NCBI RefSeq assembly: GCF_019059575.1
Contig: NW_024882200.1
Location: 62,001-126,000, forward strand
DNA from: Amphibalanus amphitrite
Lineage: Eukaryota > Arthropoda > Thecostraca > Balanomorpha > Balanidae
Direction of reading: 5' to 3'
DNA: 64,000 nt
Shown here one piece after another: positions 1 to 10,251 of this stretch. Position 1 is the stretch's first letter. Every line of letters begins with the position of its first letter. The notes below the pieces were generated by a model. That model searched no databases. It was not told where the DNA came from and saw only the letters and a list, made by a program, of their open reading frames with translations. The translations under genes were made by a program, and so were the position numbers.

Positions 1-1723
1 TCATCTCACCGGCACGACCTACCCCTTCACCCTGAGGTCACTTATGAGCTGCGCGCTAAGGGCCAAGGAACGTTGACATAGAGCAGGGAAACTGTTTGAT
101 TCACCAATGAAGCGACGAAAGAACTAGATTAAGCATTAATCAAGCGATGGACTAAGCTTACCAGTCCCACACCACCTGAAGGATTTTATACCACTTTTTT
201 GGCTCGACTTCCGATTGATGGAAATGTGCACTAAGCATTAATATAAAATAATTAAAACAAACGCTGCACATAACGCGCAAAGCTGTTCATACACATGACG
301 CTGACGTAGTATCGGTTGGCACATTCCCTAGCAAACCCGTCTCATCGGTCATGCGTAATTATGTGCAGCGCAACCATTCTTCTGTTAGAACTAGTGATGT
401 ATGAAACTATATATCATTAGCCAAAACATTGATAATGTGTATTTTAACAACAGCTAACCGTTCTTCAGATCGTGAGCGCCGAGCGGCCACCTAACCTTCA
501 GCAGCTCACCGAACACGGGTCCAGCCTCGCCCGCCTCCAGTCCGTGCCGCTGCCCGTGCCCCCGCTGCCCTCCCCTCAGCACGCGGTCGGTCGTGACCAG
601 TGTTGGCCCACATCCCGGCCATAGCTAATTATTGGATTGAGTTTTCAAAACGCGAGCCGGCACATTGATGGCACCCCGGCCGGGGTCGTGACACGACGTC
701 TAATGGCATTCCCCTACCGCCCCGGCCAGCCATCAGCTCGTATTTCACAGCCGGCTATGCTTCTTCAGGGCGTGTCCCCAGTCTTGCCAATTAGCCAAAT
801 ACGGCGTTAAAAGATTAAACTTGGACAAACAGCGACAACGCTGTCAGATCAGTTCGATAGGCGGCACGCGAACCACGCGGATGGCTGGGCGAGAGGGGGC
901 AGAGGCAGAGGGAGAGGAGCGGGAAGAGGGGACAGAGCAGCTGGGAGAGTGTGATAAAAAGTAAGCCACGTCCGCACCGATGCACTGGCGACTTTTCTGA
1001 TGGCCGCACACGGGGGTCAGAGGCCCGTGCCTGGTCAGGCCTCCAAAGTCTGGCAAATACACCTATCAGAAAAAAAGAAGAACCAAAACGGGATAGAGCA
1101 TCAATATATTTCACACCGCACGGATAATGTTTATCCGAGTCATTCTCATCCGGAGCGAAATGGCCAAGCATACGAGCGTTGGCTAGCACAATCGAAAATC
1201 GTGCAATTTGTCATCACACACACGGATAGAGCCTCCCGTCATAGAGCCCGGATATACGCACCAGTGCGGGCAGCTTCCAGCAAGGAGGATATGAACCACA
1301 GAGATGGTGCTACCGCCCTGGGCCGAACCTCTAGGAGGTGGTGCTCTGGTTAATTGGCCAAACTGTGGCCAGATGGTGGCCGGGAACTGACATGTTTATG
1401 AAAATACTTCTTTACGGATCTCCAGCCAAAATAACAGGGTTTCTTCTGCAAACTGAGGAGGCCGCCGTCAGACAGCCATGCAAAGTTTTACCCCATTAAT
1501 GACCAGTATGAGGCGTCTAATGCTGGGCTCTTATACGTGCACCTAGACGAGCATATTTACAACTGTGTATGCAGTCTTTATGTATGCCTACATACCACAG
1601 AATGCAAGGAAAAATGAAATAAAAGCATACTACCACTTACACATTTCAAATAATTTGCCAGATTTTAGGCGACTGGTCAAACGATATGCACTGATGTCGG
1701 CATTGATGCCATTGGGAGATTGG
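1..1723. other. No gene recognised; one exon-like block
   Basis: The stretch is mostly AT-rich intron-like sequence. The only item of note is about 474-640, which is open and GC-rich at third positions on both strands. On plus it follows an AG acceptor (ccgttcttcag); on minus it ends at an AAG/gttagg donor. No family was recognised in either reading. Confidence 0.4.
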
Positions 1724-1725
1724 TA

Positions 1726-2621
1726 GGGGAGAGTGGGGCAAAGCGGCCACCCTAACGCTTCTCACGATGCCAACGCTTGATTTTTAAGCTTGGAAAGATT
1801 CTTTCTATACCAATGTGATCCCTATTAAGTTGCCTTTCATTTCAACTGCGTTTTATTTCCAAAGGCGTTCACATATGGAAGATATTGACAAAACTTTAAA
1901 GCTATGCATATTGGCCACTTTGCCCCATACCCTGGGGCAAAGCGGCCACCGGCGTCTTCTCAAGTCCCGATATGAGAAACAAAATAGCTGCCTCATGTAC
2001 GACTAGGGTATTTGATGGTGACAAGGTTCAAGCGAGGATGGATGTTTGCTTTGTTAGCATCCCACCTGTAGGTAAACAAAGAAAGGATTTTCATGAAAAA
2101 ACATTTAACTGCATTATTTGGTAACTCATGCAACTGAAAAGTGGCCAAGATGAATGCATGACGACACATTTGAATATAAATAATGTTTTTTATCCAGATG
2201 GAAACAATTTATGGCCAATTGGGGGGTGGCCACTTTGCCCCGGCCACTTTGCCCCGCGCATACCGTCCGATTCAAAAGTATTCCAGCTTAGCTATTAGTG
2301 GGGTAAAAAACATTAAAATTGATAGAATACATGTACGATAACAATGCAATGCATGGACAAGAACGCTTATAAAAATTCCAAACGGTTATGAAATAACATA
2401 ACATTTAAAAATTGTAAACATAGTTGGTAACCTGGCAAGAAATGCTTTTCCGTGTTTCACAGAACAATGGTGATGGGCCTGAAACCCCGGTCTGGCTCAT
2501 TCGAACGACCGTGAAGAGAAGTATAATTGGAAACCCTAAATTGGAACTGACGCCACCTATGAAGGGCTAAAACGATGGGTGGCCGCTTTGCCCCGGGTGG
2601 CCGCTTTGCCCCACTCTCCCC
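1726..2621. mobile_element. Non-autonomous Tc1/mariner-like element
   Basis: The element is 896 bp long and is bounded by TA dinucleotides at 1724-1725 and 2622-2623, the Tc1/mariner target duplication. Its inverted repeats are perfect over 26 bp, starting GGGGAGAGTGGGGCAAAG. The GGGGCAAAG(C/T)GGCC core recurs in both orientations inside the element, at about 1913-1951 as a near-palindrome, at about 2226-2256 as two adjacent copies and at about 2580-2600. These are probably transposase-binding subterminal repeats. No transposase frame is present (the longest ORF is about 63 codons), so it would depend on a partner elsewhere. Identical ends imply a fairly recent insertion. Confidence 0.85.
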
Positions 2622-2623
2622 TA

Positions 2624-3189
2624 TGTCACAACTTTTATTTTGCGTTTCGAACATCGCACAGAAAACTAAAGTAATATCACCAAGGGAATATTGATTGATC
2701 TATATTTTTGGTTTGAACCTGAGGGCTGGACGACATTCCGGGTAGGTACAGCTCATCAGCTCCGCCTTCAGACGTCTGCCAAATTCTTTCTCCGTGCAGA
2801 ACTGCTGTCAGCTTGACCGATCATGAATACTGAACAAGCCGCTGGGCGCTGATACCACCGCTTAAACGTCTTTAAGATTCTAGTATAGTTAATTTTGCTG
2901 CACAAAATTTCGTAAAGCCCTACGAAAACACTACATGGTATCAGCATTGCCTACACCTAATAGGTATCAACTACTGATTACTGAAAGACATTCTGCGCTA
3001 TAAGACAATGCTTTCCGATAGGACATCATGCAGAAAAAGGGAAAAAGGCAGGCCTTGCGTCCCTGCATCGCAAGTTCTGGATAACACTTTTTCAAATAAT
3101 TTCGAGCCTAAAGCTATATGACGCAGCGTTGCAGACACAACTCACTAAACTGGGGGGACAGTGACTACCCTGACCCAGTAAGGTCTGTC
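2624..3189. other. Unannotated interval
   Basis: Moderately AT-rich sequence between the mariner-like element and the CpG-rich island. No gene, repeat or site was recognised. Confidence 0.4.
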
Positions 3190-4160
3190 TGGTGGCGTTC
3201 CCAGCGCAGTGGACCGCTCTGACGACCCCCGGGGCGCGGCTGTCTGTCCGAGTCGTCTCGCCGCCGCTGCCCAGTGCGCCGGCTGTCGCGGGTGCGCCGA
3301 GCCCGCCGCACCTGCGCCCCTTTTTACACCGCGCCGCCCGCTACCGGACAGAAAAAGGTCGCCGCGCTGCCCGTGGGAACGCGGCCACATCGGGGCTAAT
3401 CGGTCGGGGCTGTCGGCCGGTCGGGCTGCCGCCGCCGCCGCCGCCCACGGCCCGCCCCCGCCCACCGGCGCCGCCAATGGGCCGCCGATCAGCGGCCGAA
3501 GCCGTCGATCGGCGCCGTCGATTGGCCGCGCTGCGTGCCGCGTGTCGCGCCGCCGCCGCCGGCATTGATCGGCGCCGCCGCCGCCGTCTTTTCCAATCAG
3601 CTCCGATCGCCGATAGTCTCTTCCAATCGGCGCGCGCCGATCGGTCCGCACCGGCCAATGGGAGGCGCCCTATTAAAATGCACTCCAATCGGCCGGGTGG
3701 CGGCGGCCGGTGGGCGGCGGGCGGCGGCAGGAGCGTGCCCGGACGGCCCGGCTGGAGACTTTGTTTACTTCAAACCGGGGCCTGGATCAATATGAGATGC
3801 AGCGCGGAGACCTGTGCCGCGCAGATCGGTCGACCGGCCGACCCGGCCACCGCCGCCAGCTCGGCAGCTGCCGGCTGCGCCAATACCGCGCCGAACCGAG
3901 CCGCAGCAGCTCGCCGGACGGCCGGCCGGCTCGCCACCTCCGCGGCTCACAGCTCGATGGATCGCGCCGGCTCAGGACGCGCCGACGGCCACGCTCATAT
4001 TTCCATCTTGGATCGAAACATTGGTCCCGGATTAAGGGCTCCATCTCGACCCGTTCTCGGAAAGTCGGCCGCGCTGCACTCGGCTCAATTCTATTTTATG
4101 ATTTCAATTTATTCCGGCGGCGCGCCGCGAAGATGGGCGTTTCATTTCATCTGATTCCAT
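3190..4160 (+). promoter_or_regulatory. CpG-rich island with CCAAT-box cluster
   Basis: A strongly GC- and CpG-rich block carries six CCAAT/ATTGG pentamers in 220 bp (about 3474, 3520, 3593, 3623, 3655 and 3685). A TATA-like ctattaaaatg lies at 3669-3679. Two CCAAT motifs lie within 20 bp of it. NF-Y boxes clustered just upstream of a TATA-like element are typical of a promoter. The plus-strand open frame through the island (3192-4154) is alanine- and arginine-rich and looks compositional. No protein family is recognised, so a promoter or 5' leader is likelier than a coding exon. Which gene it would serve is unknown. Confidence 0.4.
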
Positions 4161-5765
4161 CGGTAAAAATCGGATGGGCTCGTTGGAAATTTAGACAGCC
4201 GCCAGTCGGCCAACAGATTGGCACATGGAGAAATGGCCGCCCGGCCAAATGGGCCCTGCAGAAATTGTACATTTCGGCGGCGGCGCTGGCGGGCCGTTCC
4301 AATTCAGTGAAACTGAAAACAATGGCCGCGCTGGGGCAGCCCAGACAAGATCAGAGCACCAGCACGTCTACCAGTCGGACTGAGGCCGCCCCAGCTCCCC
4401 CGACCGGGATTGACGCGCAACTCCACTCAGGTGCCGGCGAGGTCCTCAGAGACACAGAATGAAAACGGCCTCCCAAATGAAATACCCTCGAGAAGCCGGT
4501 ATCGGCTCAACTGTCGCAATAAAAAATATGTAATAATACCGACAACAGCGAAAATAGAGAATGAACAAGAGCTAAATGCAGAACGCTGAAAAACTGGCAC
4601 ATTTTGCTCATACTAACCGTCCAATAAGTATTTACAAAAGAAACCGAAGCCATATGGCCGCAGTTGCAAGGGAAGATAGAGCACAGAGCGGCCAAGCCCC
4701 ATCTTACGCAAGAACGGTCCAGTTATGGAACAGCCCACCCCAGCGCAGCCCGGTTCAAGAGCCACATCTTTTCAGAACGGTGAAGTCCCAGTACGGCATT
4801 AGCCCGGTACATCCCCAACCTATGGACGAGCCCAGAGCTCAAAACAAGCTCAAGAGAGCTTCAGATCATGGTTTCCTGCTAATAACCATCCATGCTTGAA
4901 GGCTAACCATTGAAGTACTTCGCAGTATCAGAGTCTGAGTCTTAACTCTTTGGATAAGCTCAATGAGGCTGGCAAAGGGAAGCCCCAGGCTAGAGAGGAG
5001 CTGAAGACGTTTCCAGGGTCATATACGAGCTGGGAAAGGGGTCAGGTCAGGTCAGCCCGGAACAAACTCGAGGCTCATGCCTATCTCTGGATGAGCTCAG
5101 GACAGTCTCAGGTCAGCCGAGCTAAGGACAATCGAATATTGGATCAGGCCGGCGAACCATGCATCCTTCATATTATTCCTGGTCGTTCGTCTGCCAGCGG
5201 CGGTCGTCTTCGTGCGACATTGATTCACGGGCACTGCAGTGATCAATCAGCCTGCGAGAGACGGCCGGGCCCGGGAAGCGACCGGTCGCCGAGATGGACT
5301 GGCAGCGATCGGTCACAGAGTCGACTACAGTGGTTAGAGGACCGATCAAAGGACGGCTACATCGGTCAGACGGGTCAGAGGAAGGCTGTAGCAGCAGAGA
5401 GGCGTCTTCAGTGACTACGGCTACGGAAAGTGGCGAGCGCGCCATCCTCCATCCTTCAATCCTTTGGCCAAGTCATCACTTGGTCCATAAGCGTAACTTT
5501 ATATCTCTTTGTGGGTGCTCAAGCACCCCCAATCCTGAGCTCAGCACCCCCTGCCTTCTTAAAGCACCCCCAGCCTCCTCAAAACATTCCCAGCTGACTC
5601 AAGGCCCTCAATAATCAGAATGTCCATCTCCTAGTACTGTAATGAGCCCAGTGAATCATGCACATACTATGCTTACTCAATTCAGTGACTAAGAGAATAT
5701 ACATTGAATAAATCACCACAAATTAAGATGCATGATATTTGTGTTAACATTACATCTGATATTAT
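4161..5765. other. Unannotated interval
   Basis: The sequence is mixed. It has a run of short degenerate repeats built on ggtcag and ccgatcgg at about 5040-5360, and a few copies of a cagcacccccagcc-type motif at about 5517-5585. No gene was recognised. Confidence 0.4.
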
Positions 5766-7040
5766 CAGGGGCCCGGGAACGATTTTCAAGTGGGGGGGGG
5801 GGGGGGCGAGCCTAAAATACCTGACATGATGCATATAAAACAGTGGCATAGCTAGGGGTGTAAGGGGACACGTTTCCCCTCCCCCCATCGGGTTCAAAGG
5901 GACCCTTGGGTCCGAGAGGCCCTGCGGCGCCATTTGACCGCTGAGGGTTAACGATGGCCATATTTCTACTCAGAAGGGCCCCGTGGACCTCTTTAGAGCA
6001 CCTCATGGGCCCTAAATAGCCACACTAAGGTCTCCATAAGGGTCCCACGCCGACTTCTGAGGGCCTCTTGCGGCTTTTAAGGACACCTCGGTGGTCTCCA
6101 AAGGCCCGTTAAGCCTGAAACAGACTCTTTCCGCAGTCAGGAAATCGCATGCGAGAGCCTATTCAAATACATGGAAGCACGCTCGCATCAATCACACGCA
6201 CCTCCCGCGAGCGATTGATGCGAGAGGAATTACAATGTTTTTGAATAGGCTCTCGCATGCGATTTCCTGAACGCGGAAAGAGTCTGCTTCAGCCTTTACT
6301 GGCCTCTGAGAGGTCTTACCGGCCAATGAGGGAAAGTTCTAGGGGCATTTCCCACCTGTGATGGTCCCACACTTATTTTTCTGAGGGCCCCATAACGGCA
6401 ACTATGGGGCCCTCGTCGGTGCCTATGAGGGCCCACACCGGTGTCTCTGAGGGTTTCACACCCCCAACTCCAAGTGCCTACACCAGTGCCTATTAAAGCC
6501 CTATATCGGCGGCTCTGAGGACCCACCCAACACCTGCGCATCTAAAGGCCACCCACTGATGACTTGAGGGCCCCACAACGGTGACCCTGAGGGCCCCACC
6601 GGCGTCTGACAGTACCATGCCGGTCTCTTAGGACCCCGCAAGACTTCTTCTGCCGACCTAATAAGGACCCCTTGCCGGTCACTGAGACCCCCTGCCGGCT
6701 TGTAGAGAGTTCGCGTCAGCAGCTCTAAAGGCCCCACACCCGTCTGTAACGGCTCTACACCAGCGTCTATGAGGGCCCGGAGCAACGCCTGTAAGGACCC
6801 TCATCGGCGCCTCTGAGAGAATCACACTAGCACCTCTGATCGCCCACACCGGCACCTGCATGGCGGCCCCACACCGGTGCCTCCCTTACCGGCGGCTCTG
6901 AGGGCCCTACGCCGGTGATTCTGAGGGTGCCACCGATAACTGAAGGCACCACACAAGCCCTTAGTGTAGCTGAGCTTTAATCCCATACCGGCCCTTCGAG
7001 GGCGCCACGTCAGTGCACTCATTGCCCCACACCCCGCCCT
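5766..7040. repeat. hAT-like ends followed by degenerate GC-rich minisatellite
   Basis: Two sequences typical of hAT-family left ends occur here: caggggcccggg at 5766 followed by a 16-G run, and cagtggcatagctagg at 5841. They are followed to about 7040 by dozens of degenerate units of roughly 20-45 bp built on ctctgagggccccacaccgg. No matching right end or target duplication was found, so the element boundaries are unknown. A foldback element interrupts the array at 6111-6296. A similar minisatellite sits inside the better-defined hAT element at 44.2-45.0 kb. Confidence 0.55.
6111..6296. mobile_element. Foldback MITE
   Basis: About 186 bp form a long imperfect palindrome. A left arm of about 60 bp (with cagactctttccgc and aatcgcatgcgagagcc) is repeated inverted on the right (ggctctcgcatgcgattt, gcggaaagagtctg). 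An inner pair, gctcgcatcaatc and gattgatgcgag, flanks the loop near 6204. There is no ORF. It sits inside the degenerate gaggccc minisatellite and is better conserved between its arms than the surrounding units are to each other. Confidence 0.7.
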
Positions 7041-7150
7041 CACACCCGGAGCGGGTAAACTGTGTTATACCTATAGCAACGATTTTACCACCGTTGTACG
7101 TTATGTATTTCTCAAAGTTGACTCAAAATGGTCCAGTACAAAATCTGGCC

Positions 7151-10100
7151 TTACCTCTTACCTCGTATTCTTACCTCGTTGGGTTCCATCATGTCTTGGG
7201 TTTCAGGATGGCAAGAAGGAAGGCAAATGAGGAATGAGAGAACCCCAAACACAAGAGACGCGCCAGTCCTACGTTACAAAGGCTTTCCTAATTCGTGCAG
7301 TTTAACGTTGACTGGAATTGTGCGTCTCATCATAGTAAAGCCTGTTGCTTTTCCTATGTTCAGAAAAAACATGCATACAATATGAGCACATTGTCGCAAG
7401 CATAATCACAATGTCGGGTACCTGTCAATCTAAATAGTTATAAAGGCTGTCTGTTATACATGTGTCAAGCAAGCGTTTGAAACTGGTAACATCTGGTGCG
7501 CACACAACATCATATGGCAACGAGTTCCAGAGTGAAATACATCGAATGGAGAAAAATCGTTTTCGCGTGTCGGTTGCTGTGACAGGGGGAAACACTTTGT
7601 GGCAATGGCCTCTAGTTCTAGCAAGGGATGGGCGTAGGAAAAGATCGGCGGGTGAGATACAAGAATAACCATTGAAAATTTTCCAATACTGGATCAAGTC
7701 TGCTCGTAACAGCCTGCCTTGTACCGAGTACAGTTTCAAACTTTTTAGTCGTTCGCCATACGTAAGGCCCTCCATACCGTCGATGTGCTTCGTCCACTGC
7801 CGTTGAATACGCTCTAGTGAACGAAGATCCATCGCGTATCCAGTGTTCCATACACATGAACAATATTCTAAAATTGGACGTATGTGTGTTGTGAACAGAA
7901 ATATCATGAAATTTGGGGTGCGACACACTGTAGATTTCAGGAAACTCTGCGCCAGCCCTCCCGCTTTGTGGACGGTAGATTGTATGTGATCATGAAATCT
8001 CATGCTAGTGTCAATTATTACACCCAAGTCAGTGGCCCTGTTAACCACTGGGATCAGATTTCCATCCAAGTAGTAGGAGGGCTGGGTTAGGTTGGCACAG
8101 TGTCTTGAGAAACGGAGTACGGCACATTTTTTAACATTCATGTTGAGGCCCCACGACAACGCGGTAGCATGAAGAATATCTATGTCATTCTGCACGGCCG
8201 CGTCAGGCAGAGGGTTTAAGACGGGCCTATTACTGTGTTTGACACAAGTATAAATCTTGAGATCGTCGGCAAATATCTTATAACTGCTTTTTAGTGAGGA
8301 TGCAATAGTGTTAACATAAATCAGAAAAAGGAGAGGACCGAGTACCGATCCTTGCGGGACTCCGCTAAGTACCGCTTTAGGTTGACTTTTGTACCCTTTG
8401 ACACACACTCTCATGGTTCTACCTGTCAGGAATGATCTGATCCACTTTAGGACATTTCCCTGAATTCCAATGCTTTGTAGTTTGTCAATCAACAGGTCGT
8501 GTACCACCACATCAAATGCCTTGCTGAAATCGAACAGTATGACATCACTGACAGCCCCGATATCAATTTGTTTAGATACTGTATCATACACTAGGAGCAG
8601 CTGGTCCATAGTAGTCCTACCTGCTCTGAAACCAAACTGGTGGGGATTCAGGAGTTGGTTGGATTCTAGGTAAGATGTAAGAGAATCACACAGCAAGCGT
8701 TCCATTCTCTTCGAAGAAACGGATGTTAGACTTATAGGTCGGTAGTTAAGTGCTTCATATCTTTGACCCTTCTTAAAGATGGGAACAACCAAGGATGTTT
8801 TCCAGTCAGAAGGTAAGGAACCCTCCTGGAGTGATCTGTTAAAAATAACTGCAAGGGGATAAGCTAAGTGAGTGGCACAGTTCTTAAGTAAGAGTGGGTG
8901 GATGTTATCAGGCCCCATGGCAGAGTTGCCATCTAGATCTAGAAGTACTTTGAGAACATCATTCTGGGTAATACTGATGTTATGAAGTTCCCCAAGGAAT
9001 CGCTGGTGAGGAGCAGGGTTTCCTGGGATTGCTCTGGTGTAGACAGAGGAAAATGAGTCAGCAAATAGTTCAGACATACGACCAGGATCATCAGTAAGTT
9101 GTCCTGAAGGAAGTCTCAATGGACCCACTGAGGGGCGGCTCACCTTCTTCTTGCGGATGTATGAATGGAAAAGCTTGGGGTTTTCCTTAGACTTCGAGAT
9201 CAGATCCTCTTCATACTTAGCTTGGGCCTGAACGGCAAACTTACGACACTGCTGATTTAGACTGGCAAAACTGGCATACATAGAACGAGCCTCACCAGAG
9301 TGACGACCAAGCTGATGCCTTACCGATTTATAACGGGACCATGCAGCATGCCTTCGTTTGATTAGGCTGGTGGGAGGATTGGTTGACCAGGGAGGCCTAC
9401 CTTCACTAGGTGGCTTAAGTGGAATGCATTCTGTGCACACATCATTGAGTATCTCGGCGAATCGCTTAAAGGACTGATCCGAGTCTAGAAAAGCTAACTC
9501 TAGGTCCCAGTCAATGTTACTGAGCATACGATTTGCTGCTTGGTACTTACCCCTGTGCCAGGCTCTCTGAGGGATGGTATGTCCAGGAACTGAGTTAAGT
9601 GATGGTGAAGCATCAAATATGTAATCAAATGAAATAGCACAGTGGTCACATCCAGGCAGTGGGGCCATGATATCGAGAGATCCTATTCGATCTGCCTCCG
9701 AGGTAAAGATCAAGTCAAGGATATTTCCAGATCTGGGATATGTTGGCTCAGAGATCCATTGATGGAGACCTAAGGATAGGAATGTGTCAAGGAACATCCT
9801 TTCTAGTGGGGGACAATGGGACACTTGGATTGGCCAATCAATACCAGGAAGGTTGAAGTCACCTAGGACAATCACTTCTTTTCCACAGCAAAAGTGAAGT
9901 ATGAACTGGTTTAAACGGTCATTTGAATCTGGTGAGTTAGAAGGCGGTCTATACACAACAAGCACGAATGTATTAAGTGAACTCAGGCGAAAGGAAAGGA
10001 GGTTAGGTAAGGGTTGGATTATATGGTCGATACTCAATCTGTTTTGGATGTAGCAGCACACACCATGCTTTTGCACATGCCCACAAACATCATGACGTAA

Positions 10101-10251
10101 GAGAGTGCCAAACTTATGGCCAAGGTCAGGCCCAAACACGTTTTGGGCAATCAGTCTCAGTCCATGACTCCATTCTTCGGCAACTACGGTGCAAGGCCGA
10201 TACTGTAGAAACTTGCAATTTGTACCCTTGACCTGACCTTGACCTGGACCT
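7151..10251 (-). mobile_element. 5'-truncated non-LTR retrotransposon (Jockey/CR1 superfamily LINE)
   Basis: The element is on the minus strand. Its coding frame stays open from about 10251 to the stop at 7425. About 270 bp of 3' untranslated sequence follows, ending in short direct repeats of the type AGGTAAGA (7151-7182), a tail style known from CR1-like LINEs rather than poly-A. ORF1 and the first part of the endonuclease are missing, which suggests 5' truncation during insertion. The upstream junction is not marked by a target duplication that I can see. The long uninterrupted frame suggests a young copy. Confidence 0.85.
7425..10139 (-). CDS. LINE ORF2: endonuclease (partial) and reverse transcriptase
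   Basis: The reading frame has 904 residues counted from a GTG codon, which is not a real start; it remains open a further 37 or so codons upstream. It encodes the target-primed reverse transcription protein of a LINE. The endonuclease remnant covers residues 1-200: VVYRPPSNS at 61-69, GDFN at 93-96, SGNILDLIF at 137-145 and the DH pair at 165-166. The N-terminal catalytic N and E motifs are absent. The reverse transcriptase spans roughly 410-770: NYRPISL at 465, FDFSKAFD at 536, SGVPQGSVLGPLL at 592 and the catalytic FADD at 623. A C-terminal region with LERIQRQWTKHIDG follows. No in-frame stop interrupts it. The family is Jockey/CR1-like; the exact clade cannot be fixed by eye. The lost endonuclease end means it is probably not mobile. 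Confidence 0.9.
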   Translation of the reverse strand: MFGPDLGHKFGTLLRHDVCGHVQKHGVCCYIQNRLSIDHIIQPLPNLLSFRLSSLNTFVLVVYRPPSNSPDSNDRLNQFILHFCCGKEVIVLGDFNLPGIDWPIQVSHCPPLERMFLDTFLSLGLHQWISEPTYPRSGNILDLIFTSEADRIGSLDIMAPLPGCDHCAISFDYIFDASPSLNSVPGHTIPQRAWHRGKYQAANRMLSNIDWDLELAFLDSDQSFKRFAEILNDVCTECIPLKPPSEGRPPWSTNPPTSLIKRRHAAWSRYKSVRHQLGRHSGEARSMYASFASLNQQCRKFAVQAQAKYEEDLISKSKENPKLFHSYIRKKKVSRPSVGPLRLPSGQLTDDPGRMSELFADSFSSVYTRAIPGNPAPHQRFLGELHNISITQNDVLKVLLDLDGNSAMGPDNIHPLLLKNCATHLAYPLAVIFNRSLQEGSLPSDWKTSLVVPIFKKGQRYEALNYRPISLTSVSSKRMERLLCDSLTSYLESNQLLNPHQFGFRAGRTTMDQLLLVYDTVSKQIDIGAVSDVILFDFSKAFDVVVHDLLIDKLQSIGIQGNVLKWIRSFLTGRTMRVCVKGYKSQPKAVLSGVPQGSVLGPLLFLIYVNTIASSLKSSYKIFADDLKIYTCVKHSNRPVLNPLPDAAVQNDIDILHATALSWGLNMNVKKCAVLRFSRHCANLTQPSYYLDGNLIPVVNRATDLGVIIDTSMRFHDHIQSTVHKAGGLAQSFLKSTVCRTPNFMIFLFTTHIRPILEYCSCVWNTGYAMDLRSLERIQRQWTKHIDGMEGLTYGERLKSLKLYSVQGRLLRADLIQYWKIFNGYSCISPADLFLRPSLARTRGHCHKVFPPVTATDTRKRFFSIRCISLWNSLPYDVVCAPDVTSFKRLLDTCITDSLYNYLD

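Noticed and set aside
3192-4154. 320-codon plus-strand ORF
   Set aside because: It is alanine- and arginine-rich, matched by long open frames in other frames of the same GC-rich block, and lacks any recognisable domain. GC composition explains it.
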